A stretch of 13,634 bases of DNA from Anaerolineaceae bacterium (GTDB lineage: Bacteria; Chloroflexota; Anaerolineae; Aggregatilineales; Phototrophicaceae): positions 1 to 13,634 of the forward strand of contig JACKCH010000038.1 in assembly GCA_020634115.1 (NCBI GenBank), read 5' to 3'. Within the stretch, counting starts at the first letter, position 1, and each line of letters begins with the position of its first letter. Shown here piece by piece: positions 1 through 7,200 of this stretch. The translations under genes and the position numbers were made by a program. The notes under the pieces were generated by a model, which searched no databases, was not told the DNA's origin, and was given only the letters and a program-made list of their open reading frames with translations.

Positions 1-219
1 CAGCGTGTATCCGTCCTGGCTTCCGCCGTATTAGGCCCGAACGTGGCCGACCCCCATGAGTTCGTGGATGTTTATGCCCGCATCACGGTTCAAGTGCTGT
101 CAGAACTGGGTTTGGTGGGCGCGATTGTGTGCGGCATTGGCATGATTCCGGCCTTCATCGGACTGCGCAAACTGCTGCAACGCGAAGCACAGACAGAACC
201 CATCACTGCAGCGCATTAA
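1..219 (+). CDS. C-terminal fragment of an integral membrane protein, possibly an MFS/peptide (POT-like) transporter
   Basis: Frame 1 is open from the first base of the window to a TAA at 217-219, giving 72 codons with no start in view, so the 5' part lies outside. The fragment has a soluble segment with a DPHEF-VDVYARI stretch. One clear hydrophobic helix follows (roughly codons 38-54, around LVGAIVCGIGMIPAFIGL), then a short basic-to-polar cytoplasmic-type tail (LRKLLQREAQ...). One final membrane helix followed by a positively charged tail is typical of the last helix of a transporter. The 'DP...Y...' loop before that helix resembles the end of some POT/major-facilitator proteins, but this is a weak impression. 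Codon use looks like that of the neighbours. The family cannot be settled from this fragment; that it is a real coding end is fairly sure. Confidence 0.6.
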   Translation, partial: QRVSVLASAVLGPNVADPHEFVDVYARITVQVLSELGLVGAIVCGIGMIPAFIGLRKLLQREAQTEPITAAH

Positions 220-234
220 TAACAGAAATATAGT

Positions 235-280
235 GCCTGCCCTATCCACCCCCAACGGAGAAGGCAGGCTTCTTCCTTAC
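235..280 (+). terminator. Weak terminator-like hairpin after the first partial gene
   Basis: GCCTGCC (235-241) and GGCAGGC (263-269) form a perfect 7-bp stem around a long 21-nt loop, 15 bases after the stop at 219. The 3' side is pyrimidine-rich (TTCTTCCTT) rather than a clean T-run. The position fits a terminator of the truncated upstream gene, but the long loop makes this only moderately convincing. Confidence 0.4.
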
Positions 281-394
281 AATTCGGGAAACGACAACGG
301 TAGATCATCCTACCTGAACCTGAATCCTCTCAGGAATTTCTCACTTAAAAGCACGAATTTTACGGCTCCTACACGCCCTCTCCATTAGTTCTCC

Positions 395-409
395 ATACTT
401 GGCAAGTAT
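395..409. promoter_or_regulatory. Perfect 7-1-7 palindrome, candidate operator
   Basis: ATACTTG-G-CAAGTAT is a perfect inverted repeat with a one-base centre, 48 bases upstream of the ATG at 458. It lies in the AT-richer spacer between the truncated transporter and the sensory module. Its size and position suit a dimeric repressor or activator site. No consensus -35/-10 pair could be fixed around it, although TTGGCA lies inside the palindrome (399-404). OmpR/PhoB-type regulators usually bind direct repeats, so the site need not belong to the regulator encoded at 1464. The rest of 220-457 holds nothing else I can support. Confidence 0.4.
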
Positions 410-457
410 ATTGGAACTGATGCAAGAAATAAGTCAAATTGAGGAGGAGACTGTAAT

Positions 458-1336
458 ATGAAGCATCGTGTATGGATTATCAGTATTGCCGTCGCGCTGG
501 TCGCGTCAGTCGTTGGTGTAGGTTTCGCCGCTGCTCAGGGCGGACATGGTTTCGGGCAAGGCGCAGATATGGGTTTCGGGCGGTCTGCTGGTGGATCGAT
601 GCTGACCACTGTCGCTGAACAACTGGATATGACCGTAGCCGACCTCGTCACCGAAATTCAGGGCGGCAAGACGGTAGCCCAGATCGCCGAAGAAAAAGGT
701 GTCGCACTCGATACCATCATTAGCGCCATCACCACACAGAGCAGCGAAGAACTGGCTGCGCGGGTCGAAGCCGGAGAACTGACACAAGCACAGGCCGATG
801 CCCGGATCGCACTGGAAACCGCGAATCTCAACGCCGAATTTGCCAACACGTTGTCATTAGGGCGTGGGATGAACTATATCGGGCAGTCAAGCCCCATGCT
901 GGCAGCAGTCGCTGGTGCGCTTAGTATGGACATCACTGACCTGGAAACCGAACTTCAGGCAGGCAAGACAGTGGCTCAAGTAGCCGAGGAAAAAGGTGTC
1001 GCACTCGACACGGTGGTAGCGGCAGTCACCGCGATGCACACGGCCCAAATCACCGCACGGGTCGCATCCGGTGAACTGACCCAGGAACAGGCTGACGCCA
1101 TGCTCACGCTGGATAGCGCGAACATCACTGCAATGCTCTCTGGTGAAATGTCCTTTGGCATGGGGATGGATTTCGGCGGACGTGGCGCTTTCAATGGCCC
1201 GATGGGTGGACGCGGTGGCTTCAACGGCCCGATGGGTGGACGTGGCGGCTTCAATGGCCCGATGGGTGGACGCGGCTACAACAGCCCAACAACCCCCAGC
1301 ACCACCCCGGAACCCACGACAGAAGCCAACACGTAA
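458..1336 (+). CDS. Exported two-repeat protein with Gly/Met/Arg-rich tail, accessory to a two-component system
   Basis: The 292-residue product starts at an ATG with a strong AGGAGG (442-447) ten bases upstream. Residues 1-27 form a Sec-type signal peptide (basic MKHR, hydrophobic core, AAAQ cleavage region), so it acts outside the cytoplasmic membrane. Two helical repeats follow at about residues 49-130 and 147-230, exactly 99 residues apart. Each carries an L-M-x3-DL-x2-E-(L/I)-Q-x-GKTVAQ-x-AEEKGVALDT segment and then a GELTQxQADA segment. This matches the pattern in exported DUF2680/YckD-like proteins; the family assignment is by pattern only. The tail has Met/Gly pairs (GMGMDFGG) and three copies of GGRG-x-FNGPM, then a Thr/Pro-rich end. 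No catalytic motif is visible. It precedes a response regulator and sensor kinase in the same direction, so a periplasmic accessory or ligand-binding role is likely but inferred. Confidence 0.85.
   Translation: MKHRVWIISIAVALVASVVGVGFAAAQGGHGFGQGADMGFGRSAGGSMLTTVAEQLDMTVADLVTEIQGGKTVAQIAEEKGVALDTIISAITTQSSEELAARVEAGELTQAQADARIALETANLNAEFANTLSLGRGMNYIGQSSPMLAAVAGALSMDITDLETELQAGKTVAQVAEEKGVALDTVVAAVTAMHTAQITARVASGELTQEQADAMLTLDSANITAMLSGEMSFGMGMDFGGRGAFNGPMGGRGGFNGPMGGRGGFNGPMGGRGYNSPTTPSTTPEPTTEANT
1175..1276 (+). repeat. Coding tandem repeat, 30-bp unit, three full copies plus a partial
   Basis: Units at 1175-1204, 1205-1234 and 1235-1264 and a 12-base partial at 1265-1276 encode GGRG-(A/G)-FNGPM. 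Copies differ mainly at third codon positions (cgt/cgc, aat/aac), which suggests selection on the peptide. The array is in frame and can expand or contract without breaking the gene. Confidence 0.9.
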
Positions 1337-1364
1337 ATTCACAGCACAGCCACAGCAGTAAATC

Positions 1365-1390
1365 CGGGCGTAGTAGCAATACTGCGCCCG
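1365..1390 (+). promoter_or_regulatory. Intercistronic hairpin with GCAA tetraloop
   Basis: CGGGCGTAGTA (1365-1375) pairs with TACTGCGCCCG (1380-1390) over 11 bp, with one G-T wobble, closed by a GNRA-type GCAA loop. It lies 28 bases after the stop of the exported protein and about 60 bases before the regulator's ribosome site. No T-run follows, so it is not a standard intrinsic terminator. It could stabilise the 3' end of a processed upstream message or attenuate read-through into the regulator-kinase pair; this role is inferred. Confidence 0.55.
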
Positions 1391-1463
1391 TTGCGCGTTC
1401 AAATATGAGAAAATGCCTTATGCTAGATAAGCAGTCCAAGATGTTATAAAAAGGAGTTCCGCG

Positions 1464-2162
1464 ATGGCCTTGCGGGTGCTGGTGGTAGATGACGATAAAC
1501 AGATCGTCCGCTTAATCCGTTCCTACCTGGAAGAAGGCGGGTACAGCGTGCTGACCGCTTACGAAGGGGAGGTCGCCCTGCATACCATCCGGCGCGAACG
1601 CCCCGACCTCGTGATCCTTGACCTGATGCTGCCGGGACAGGATGGGTGGGAAATCACCCGGCGCGTGCGCAGCGACGAGACCATCGCCGCTACGCCCATC
1701 ATCATGCTCACGGCACGGGTGGAAGATACTGACAAAATTGTCGGTCTGGAACTCGGTGCGGACGACTATATCACCAAGCCATTCAATCCCCGTGAAGTGG
1801 TGGCACGGGTGCGAGCGGTGCTGCGCCGTACCGGGGAGACGCTGGGCGCAACTGCCAAGATACTTACCGTCGGTGATCTGCGCCTGGATATAGACGCGCA
1901 CCAGGCGACGCAAGCAGACACCCTCCTTGATCTAACTGTGACCGAATTCAACCTGCTGAAAATCTTCATGCAAAATCCGGGTCGCGCCTTTACCCGCATG
2001 GAGTTAATCGAGCAGGCCTTCGGTTACACCTACGACAACCTGGATCGCACAGTAGACAGCCATATCAAAAACCTGCGGAAAAAGATTGAACCCGATTCGG
2101 GCAACCCAACCTATATCCAGACGGTATACGGTGTCGGGTATCGCATGTCGGATGGCAGTTAG
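1464..2162 (+). CDS. OmpR/PhoB-family two-component response regulator
   Basis: The 232-residue product is a cytoplasmic transcription factor. The N-terminal receiver domain (about 3-120) shows the acidic pocket VVDDD (D9, D10), phospho-acceptor D53 in ILDLMLP, conserved T83 (MLTAR) and K105 in ITKPF. The C-terminal winged-helix DNA-binding domain (about 132-230) has LTVTEFNLLKIFMQNPG, the recognition-helix region DRTVDSHIKNLRKKI and the terminal wing QTVYGVGYRM, all hallmarks of the OmpR/PhoB class. The ATG has AAGGAG (1451-1456) seven bases upstream. The kinase begins 12 bases after this stop, so the two are almost certainly co-transcribed and cognate. Target genes cannot be read from the sequence; the exported protein just upstream is the obvious candidate. 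No residue needed for phosphorylation is missing. Confidence 0.95.
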   Translation: MALRVLVVDDDKQIVRLIRSYLEEGGYSVLTAYEGEVALHTIRRERPDLVILDLMLPGQDGWEITRRVRSDETIAATPIIMLTARVEDTDKIVGLELGADDYITKPFNPREVVARVRAVLRRTGETLGATAKILTVGDLRLDIDAHQATQADTLLDLTVTEFNLLKIFMQNPGRAFTRMELIEQAFGYTYDNLDRTVDSHIKNLRKKIEPDSGNPTYIQTVYGVGYRMSDGS

Positions 2163-2174
2163 CAGGGGGTGGCG

Positions 2175-3554
2175 ATGAACCGGTTATGGGTACGACTGGC
2201 GATAGGGTTCATTCTGGTGGCGCTCATCACCACCGGATTAGTGACTATCCTTGTCAACCGGCAAGCAAACACGCAGTTCAACATTTTCATCATCAATAAC
2301 GAGCTTGTCCAACTGGGCATTCTGGATGATCTCGTCAGTTATTTCGATGCAAATGGAAGCTGGCAAGGCGTGGAGCAAATATTAAGCAATCCACAGCCCT
2401 CCAGAGGGCCGCAACAGCGGCGTGGCATGATGATGAATACGCTGCCAGATCTCACCCTGGCCGATGAAAACTGGCATGTGATTTATAGTGATCGACACGA
2501 CCTTGCCAACCGGCCACTGCCCATTGAGGAGCGCGGAAACGCTTTATCCATTATGTCAGAGAACCGTGTCGTGGGCTATCTATCTGCCGGGCTGCCAGCT
2601 GCTTTCCAGCTCACTACCGTTGAGCAATCATTCCTTGACCAGCTTTACCGCTCACTACTCCAGGTTGGCCTGCTGGCGAGCGGGCTGGCGCTGCTACTAG
2701 GCATCATAATTGCGCGTGGGCTGGCTGCGCCCCTGCACCGGTTGGCGCGGGCTGCCCGGCAGATCGCGCAGGGCAAACTCGACCAGCGTGTATCGGTACA
2801 TGGTGCGGAGGAAGTCGCTGACCTGGCGCACGCCTTTAACGATATGGCGGCTTCCCTACAGCGGAATGAAACTCTACGCCGCAACATGGTAGCAGACATC
2901 GCCCACGAACTGCGCACCCCCCTCACCGTGATTCATGGCAGTCTGCGGGCGCTGCTGGACGATGTGTATCCGATGGAAAAAAGCGAAATCGCTTCACTTT
3001 ATGACGAAACGCTAACACTCAACCGACTGATAAATGACCTGCGCGAACTGGCGCTGGCCGAGGCCGGACAACTGACTCTGCACCTGGACACAATTGACCT
3101 GAGGCCACTGCTGGAAAGCACGGCGGATTTCTTCAAAAGCGCCGCTGACGCGCAGGGCGTGAATGTCATCCTCAGCCTGCCGGAAGACGACATCCTGGTA
3201 AAGTCGGATGCTGACCGGGTACGACAGGTACTGCGTAACCTACTCTCTAACGCGCTGCGCCACACGCCCGCGAACGGTGAAATCCGGATTCAGTTGGAGG
3301 CGCAGCCTGGGCAAAAGATGGCACAGATCAGTGTTTCCGATACCGGGAGTGGGATTCCGGCGGAGCATCTGCCTTACGTATTTGACCGCTTCTGGCGAGC
3401 GGACAAGTCAAGAGCGCGAGAACGCGGTGGCACGGGGTTGGGGTTAGCCATCGCCCGCCAGTTGGTCGAGGCACAGGGCGGGCAGATTGGTGTGGACAGC
3501 ACCCCACCAGCGGGCAGCCGATTCTGGTTCACGCTCCCGCAAACCGCCGGGTGA
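2175..3554 (+). CDS. Membrane sensor histidine kinase (HAMP-HisKA-HATPase)
   Basis: This 459-residue kinase has a first membrane helix (about residues 8-28), an extracytoplasmic sensor region of about 130 residues, a second helix (about 160-183), a HAMP linker (about 184-236), and the dimerisation helix with phospho-accepting H244 in DIAHELRTPL. The ATPase domain carries the N box (NLLSNALRH), G1 box (DTGSGIP), F box (FDRFWR) and G2 box (GGTGLGLAIAR). All catalytic boxes are intact. I chose ATG 2175 because AGGGGG (2164-2169) ends five bases before it. An in-frame GTG at 2169 overlaps that ribosome site and would add two residues. The sensor region has a basic patch followed by MMMN (about residues 83-88), with no recognised ligand domain. 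It lies 12 bases after its regulator. Function: senses an envelope signal and phosphorylates the regulator; the signal is unknown. Confidence 0.93.
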   Translation: MNRLWVRLAIGFILVALITTGLVTILVNRQANTQFNIFIINNELVQLGILDDLVSYFDANGSWQGVEQILSNPQPSRGPQQRRGMMMNTLPDLTLADENWHVIYSDRHDLANRPLPIEERGNALSIMSENRVVGYLSAGLPAAFQLTTVEQSFLDQLYRSLLQVGLLASGLALLLGIIIARGLAAPLHRLARAARQIAQGKLDQRVSVHGAEEVADLAHAFNDMAASLQRNETLRRNMVADIAHELRTPLTVIHGSLRALLDDVYPMEKSEIASLYDETLTLNRLINDLRELALAEAGQLTLHLDTIDLRPLLESTADFFKSAADAQGVNVILSLPEDDILVKSDADRVRQVLRNLLSNALRHTPANGEIRIQLEAQPGQKMAQISVSDTGSGIPAEHLPYVFDRFWRADKSRARERGGTGLGLAIARQLVEAQGGQIGVDSTPPAGSRFWFTLPQTAG

Positions 3555-3652
3555 GTGGACAAACATCACCCCTTCGGCATGACATCCATCTACAACATGC
3601 TCCCTTAGGATGCGTATACCTCCATAGTACACAACCAAAGGAGCGAAAACAC

Positions 3653-4123
3653 ATGCCCACCATGCAGGAAATGGTCACGGACTTTCTGGCACAGAAACGG
3701 ATTGCGGTTGCGGGTGTCTCCCGCGACGGCGCAGCAACGGGAAACAGCATCTACAAGAAACTAAAGGATGAAGGTTACGAAGTTTTTGCCATCAACCCCC
3801 ACGCCACCACGATTGGTGACGATCCCTGTTACCCGGACGTGAAATCGACGCCCGTGCCAGTGGACACAGTGATGATTGTCACCAAACCCAGCGATACCGA
3901 CCGGGTGGTGCGCGACTGCGCCGAGGCCGGGATTAAGCGCGTATGGATGCACTGCTCGGTCATGCACGGCAGCAGCGCGTCCGAAACCGCCATTCAGTTC
4001 GGGCAGGAACATGGTATCACGGTCATCCCCTCCGGCTGCCCCTTCATGTACTGTGAACCGGTGGATTTCTTCCATAAAGGGATGCGCTGGTGGATGAACC
4101 GGACGAACAAACTGCCGAAGTAA
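3653..4123 (+). CDS. CoA-binding Rossmann-fold protein (YccU-like)
   Basis: The 156-residue cytoplasmic protein starts at ATG 3653, with AAAGGAG (3637-3643) nine bases upstream. The open frame extends upstream to 3551, but that part lacks a ribosome site and overlaps the kinase end. The N-terminal half shows a nucleotide-binding core: IAVAGVSRDG (about 17-26), then GYEVFAINPHATTIGDDPCYPDV. VDTVMIVTKPSDT and EAGIKRVWMHC strands follow. The C-terminal CP-FMYCEPVDFFHKGMRWW motif (C129, C134) is typical of CoA_binding_2 proteins related to E. coli YccU. Such proteins bind CoA, but a catalytic role is not established. The gap of about 100 bases after the kinase is large enough for its own promoter, so co-transcription is possible but unproven. 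Length and motifs look complete. Confidence 0.9.
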   Translation: MPTMQEMVTDFLAQKRIAVAGVSRDGAATGNSIYKKLKDEGYEVFAINPHATTIGDDPCYPDVKSTPVPVDTVMIVTKPSDTDRVVRDCAEAGIKRVWMHCSVMHGSSASETAIQFGQEHGITVIPSGCPFMYCEPVDFFHKGMRWWMNRTNKLPK

Positions 4124-4150
4124 CATTTCGAACGCAATCCGTGCAAACAA

Positions 4151-4184
4151 AAGGGAGTCCTCGGCTGAGGACTCCCTTGTTTTT
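4151..4184. terminator. Strong, probably bidirectional intrinsic terminator
   Basis: AAGGGAGTCCTC (4151-4162) pairs perfectly with GAGGACTCCCTT (4167-4178) around a GGCT loop. GTTTTT follows on the + strand. On the - strand the stem is followed by TTTTGTTTG. It lies between the convergent CoA-binding gene (+) and the secreted nuclease gene (-), so it can end both. Confidence 0.9.
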
Positions 4185-4218
4185 ATACCACAACTACTGC
4201 CGCTTGGCAGGTTTTTCT

Positions 4219-4246
4219 GTAGGGGCATGGTAGACCATGCCCCTAC
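4219..4246. repeat. Perfect 12-bp inverted repeat of GTAGGGGC type (candidate dispersed palindrome)
   Basis: GTAGGGGCATGG (4219-4230) pairs perfectly with CCATGCCCCTAC (4235-4246) around TAGA. It lies 40 bases past the terminator and 34 bases from the stop of the nuclease gene. No T-run accompanies it. Its form resembles short dispersed palindromic (REP-like) spacers, but only one copy is in the window, so dispersal cannot be shown here. Confidence 0.55.
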
Positions 4247-4280
4247 TCTGCCCGCGTTGGATCCCTTTATGGACGGCGCG

Positions 4281-7200
4281 TTATGGCGCTACCGTAAAGC
4301 TCCAGGTTTCGCTCCAAGGGCCGGGGGTGATATTGCATGTACCACCAACCTGAACACGCCAATAGTATAAACCATTTGCCAATGGGAAAGCACGATAGCG
4401 AGGTGTAAATACCACCGTCGATTCCTGCACCAGTGGCTCGTTGAAACCCGGTTCATCGTCCACCTGAACCAGATAGCAGGCTGCACCAAATACCGGACTC
4501 CAGCGCAGAGTTGGTCGGGTGAGATTGACGATACTACCATCCTCTGGCGACTGTAGTATGGGCGCGCTGTTTCCAATCACGAGAACACGATCTGTGCCAC
4601 TGAATTTGGTTCCAGACAAGGTCTCACCAGCCAGAACCGCATCCAGAATGCCGGAGTTCAGACTCATATCCTGGGTCTCAAAGTAAAGGACAATATCGAG
4701 ACGATGATCCCAATTCACATCGCGGAATTGATAGTGCAATCTACCTTGCCCGCTGGTGGCAACGGACGCTCCTGCAAATGTGACTGTGGTGGGATCAACA
4801 TAACCGGCATTGAAGTCGGCGGTGCTAAGGATGGCAACCGGAACTTTGGCATTCGAGTGCAGGTTAATCAGGTTGAACGGATTGAAGGGCCGAACATCCA
4901 CACCAACGGGCACCACTGGCAGGAAGCGCGATACACTCGGATCGTGATCGCTCACCTGGTCGCTGAATTCTGAATTGACATGCACCACGTCATAGGCGGG
5001 CGAAGCATTATTGAACAGGTAGCCGCTGACCACCATCTGATCGAGTACCTGCGAGTTGCCGTCGAATACATAACTGTATTGTTCGTTGGCGGGCAGGAGA
5101 TCGAATAGGTTGTTCAAAACACCACCCTTGACCGTCGCAACCGGCGTGGAGAACTGGAAGTCATTCATATCACCCAGAACGATCACGCTGGCATTCGGCG
5201 CACAGCTAAGGATGCTGTCTACGAAGTCATTGACCACCTGTGCCTGCTGTAACCGCTGCGCTTCCGAACCCAGGAACGGCGGCTGATTGAAGCCGAAGAG
5301 CGGTTGATCGCCACCTTTCGAGTTGAAGTGAACGCCAACCACGAAGATTTGCTCACCGTTGAACTCGAATTGGCCGACCAGCGGTTTACGGCTGTCGAAG
5401 AACGCGATGTTCGTCGGGTCAATCCGGCCCGGATTCAGGTTGAGCACAGGAGCACCGTCGGTACACATCACGCTGTTGGCGGTTGTTGCATCGCCGGGAA
5501 CCGTGTTGAATGTGATCCGTGCCGGGTTGTAGAGGAAACCGACCCGGATGTTACCGCCGGGAGCGCCGCCGTCTTCGCCATCAGTCGGGTTGATCTGCGT
5601 GAAGGCATAAGCCGGGCCGCCCGCCGTCTGAATAGCGTCAATCAGGTTATTAAACGTGACCGTCGCGTCTGTTGTGCCATCGTTTGTTGTGCCGTTGTTA
5701 TCCTGCATTTCTTCCAGCACCACGATGTCCGGCGAACCCAGGTTATTCACAATCTGGTTCGCCCGCGACGCGAATTCCGCTGCCGAGGCATCACCGGGTA
5801 GGTTCTCCACGTTGAAAGTCGCAATGGTCACTTCGGAATCAGAACCGGCCAGCGCCGTAACTTCACGCGCCGCCTCAGTAGCGGTATCCGCCGTGAACAG
5901 TTGCGTGACTTTCACTTCAAAGTTGCCGAAGTTGTAATCCACCACACCAACTACCGGGGTAGTCAGGTGTGCACCCACGTTCAGGGCAGACCATGTGCCA
6001 GGGTACAGGTCATCTTCAAGCTGGATTCGTTCCGGGTTGAAGTCATTCGGCGCAATGTTGATACCGCCGCGTGCCGTGAGTAACCCGGCATTCGCGCCGT
6101 TATCACCTACCACCCAGGTCTCGCCAAAGCGGTTGGTCGGGCCGACCACAATGGCATCATTCACCTGAACGAGCATCCCTTCCAGGCTCTCGTAGAAGTC
6201 AATGCCATCATAAGCAGCGTCAAACGTTGCGGGCGGTTGGTCTTCCACATTGCCGCTGCCGTCGTCGTTAATGACTGCCGACGGCGGGATACGTCCACCA
6301 TTCCCGATAATTGTCGGGGCAGGCAGCGCGTTACCGCTGGAAAGGATGGTGATAACCGGGTTGCTGGAAAGTTCGGTAATCGTCAGGTTGCCAGTACTGA
6401 TACCACCCGGACGGAATTCCGAAACCCGCCCGATGACGCGCACGGCGTCACCCACTGCCACGCTGGGGCTGCTGTTGGTAAAGATAAACAGGCCTTCCGA
6501 GGTCGCTTCGTCACTATCCGGCGTCACGCTCTGAATCCAGAAGCCGTTGCCGGCTAGAGCCGTGACAATACCCTGTGTGCCGATGTCCTGACCGGCCAGC
6601 GGGGAGATATGCGCCGCACCCTGAATCTGGTTGATCGCGGCAGTCATAACAACTTTCAGGTTAATTGCTGCAGATGCGCCTCGCGCCTGGGCATCCGTGA
6701 TAGAAGCGGGCAGCGCATATGAGGCGGGGGCTGTACCGGCGGGAACCGTCACCAGATAGGAGAAGACATTGTCTCCGGCTATCGCGTCACCATTCGAGCC
6801 ATCATCAAAGAACGACTGCGCAGCACTGCCACCAATCGCGCTCAGATTAGCCGTAACCGTCAGTCCGGTGCTGGTGGGATTCGTGCCCGGGGTCACGGCC
6901 ACAGTCAGCAGCGTGGACTCACCAGCTTCAACCGCCGCCGGAGACGCCGCACCCACCCCGGAGGGATCAGTCACGGGCTGTACACCACCACAGGTCGCGG
7001 TATGAGAGCCAAGACCATCAAATGTATTGGTGGCAAAACCATCCCATTCAACAGCCGGATCGAACGGGTCAGAACCATCCGTATCGCCGGAGCAAATAGG
7101 TGACTTACGCCGCAGGGTGTTATCCGCGGTGGACACCAGGCCTGCGCCCCATTCCGTGCCGGGGTCAAAGCCAATCTGCCCGATCACATCCAGTACATCT

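Noticed and set aside
1175..1276. Possible CRISPR-like array
   Set aside because: The 30-bp units are contiguous without spacers and encode an in-frame peptide repeat.
887..1402. 171-codon open frame on the - strand
   Set aside because: It is antisense to the exported repeat protein, and its apparent repeats mirror the sense repeats. No ribosome site or family motif is present.
1391..1430. TTGCGC...TATGCT/TAGATA as a promoter for the regulator
   Set aside because: The spacing from TTGCGC is about 22 bases and the -10 candidates match poorly; not strong enough to list.
3551..3652. Upstream extension of the CoA-binding protein from a GTG overlapping the kinase stop
   Set aside because: There is no ribosome site at the GTG and no family similarity in the extra residues; ATG 3653 has a good AAAGGAG.
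5304..5801. 165-codon open frame on the + strand
   Set aside because: It lies wholly inside the nuclease catalytic domain coded on the other strand. The composition is that of an antisense shadow.
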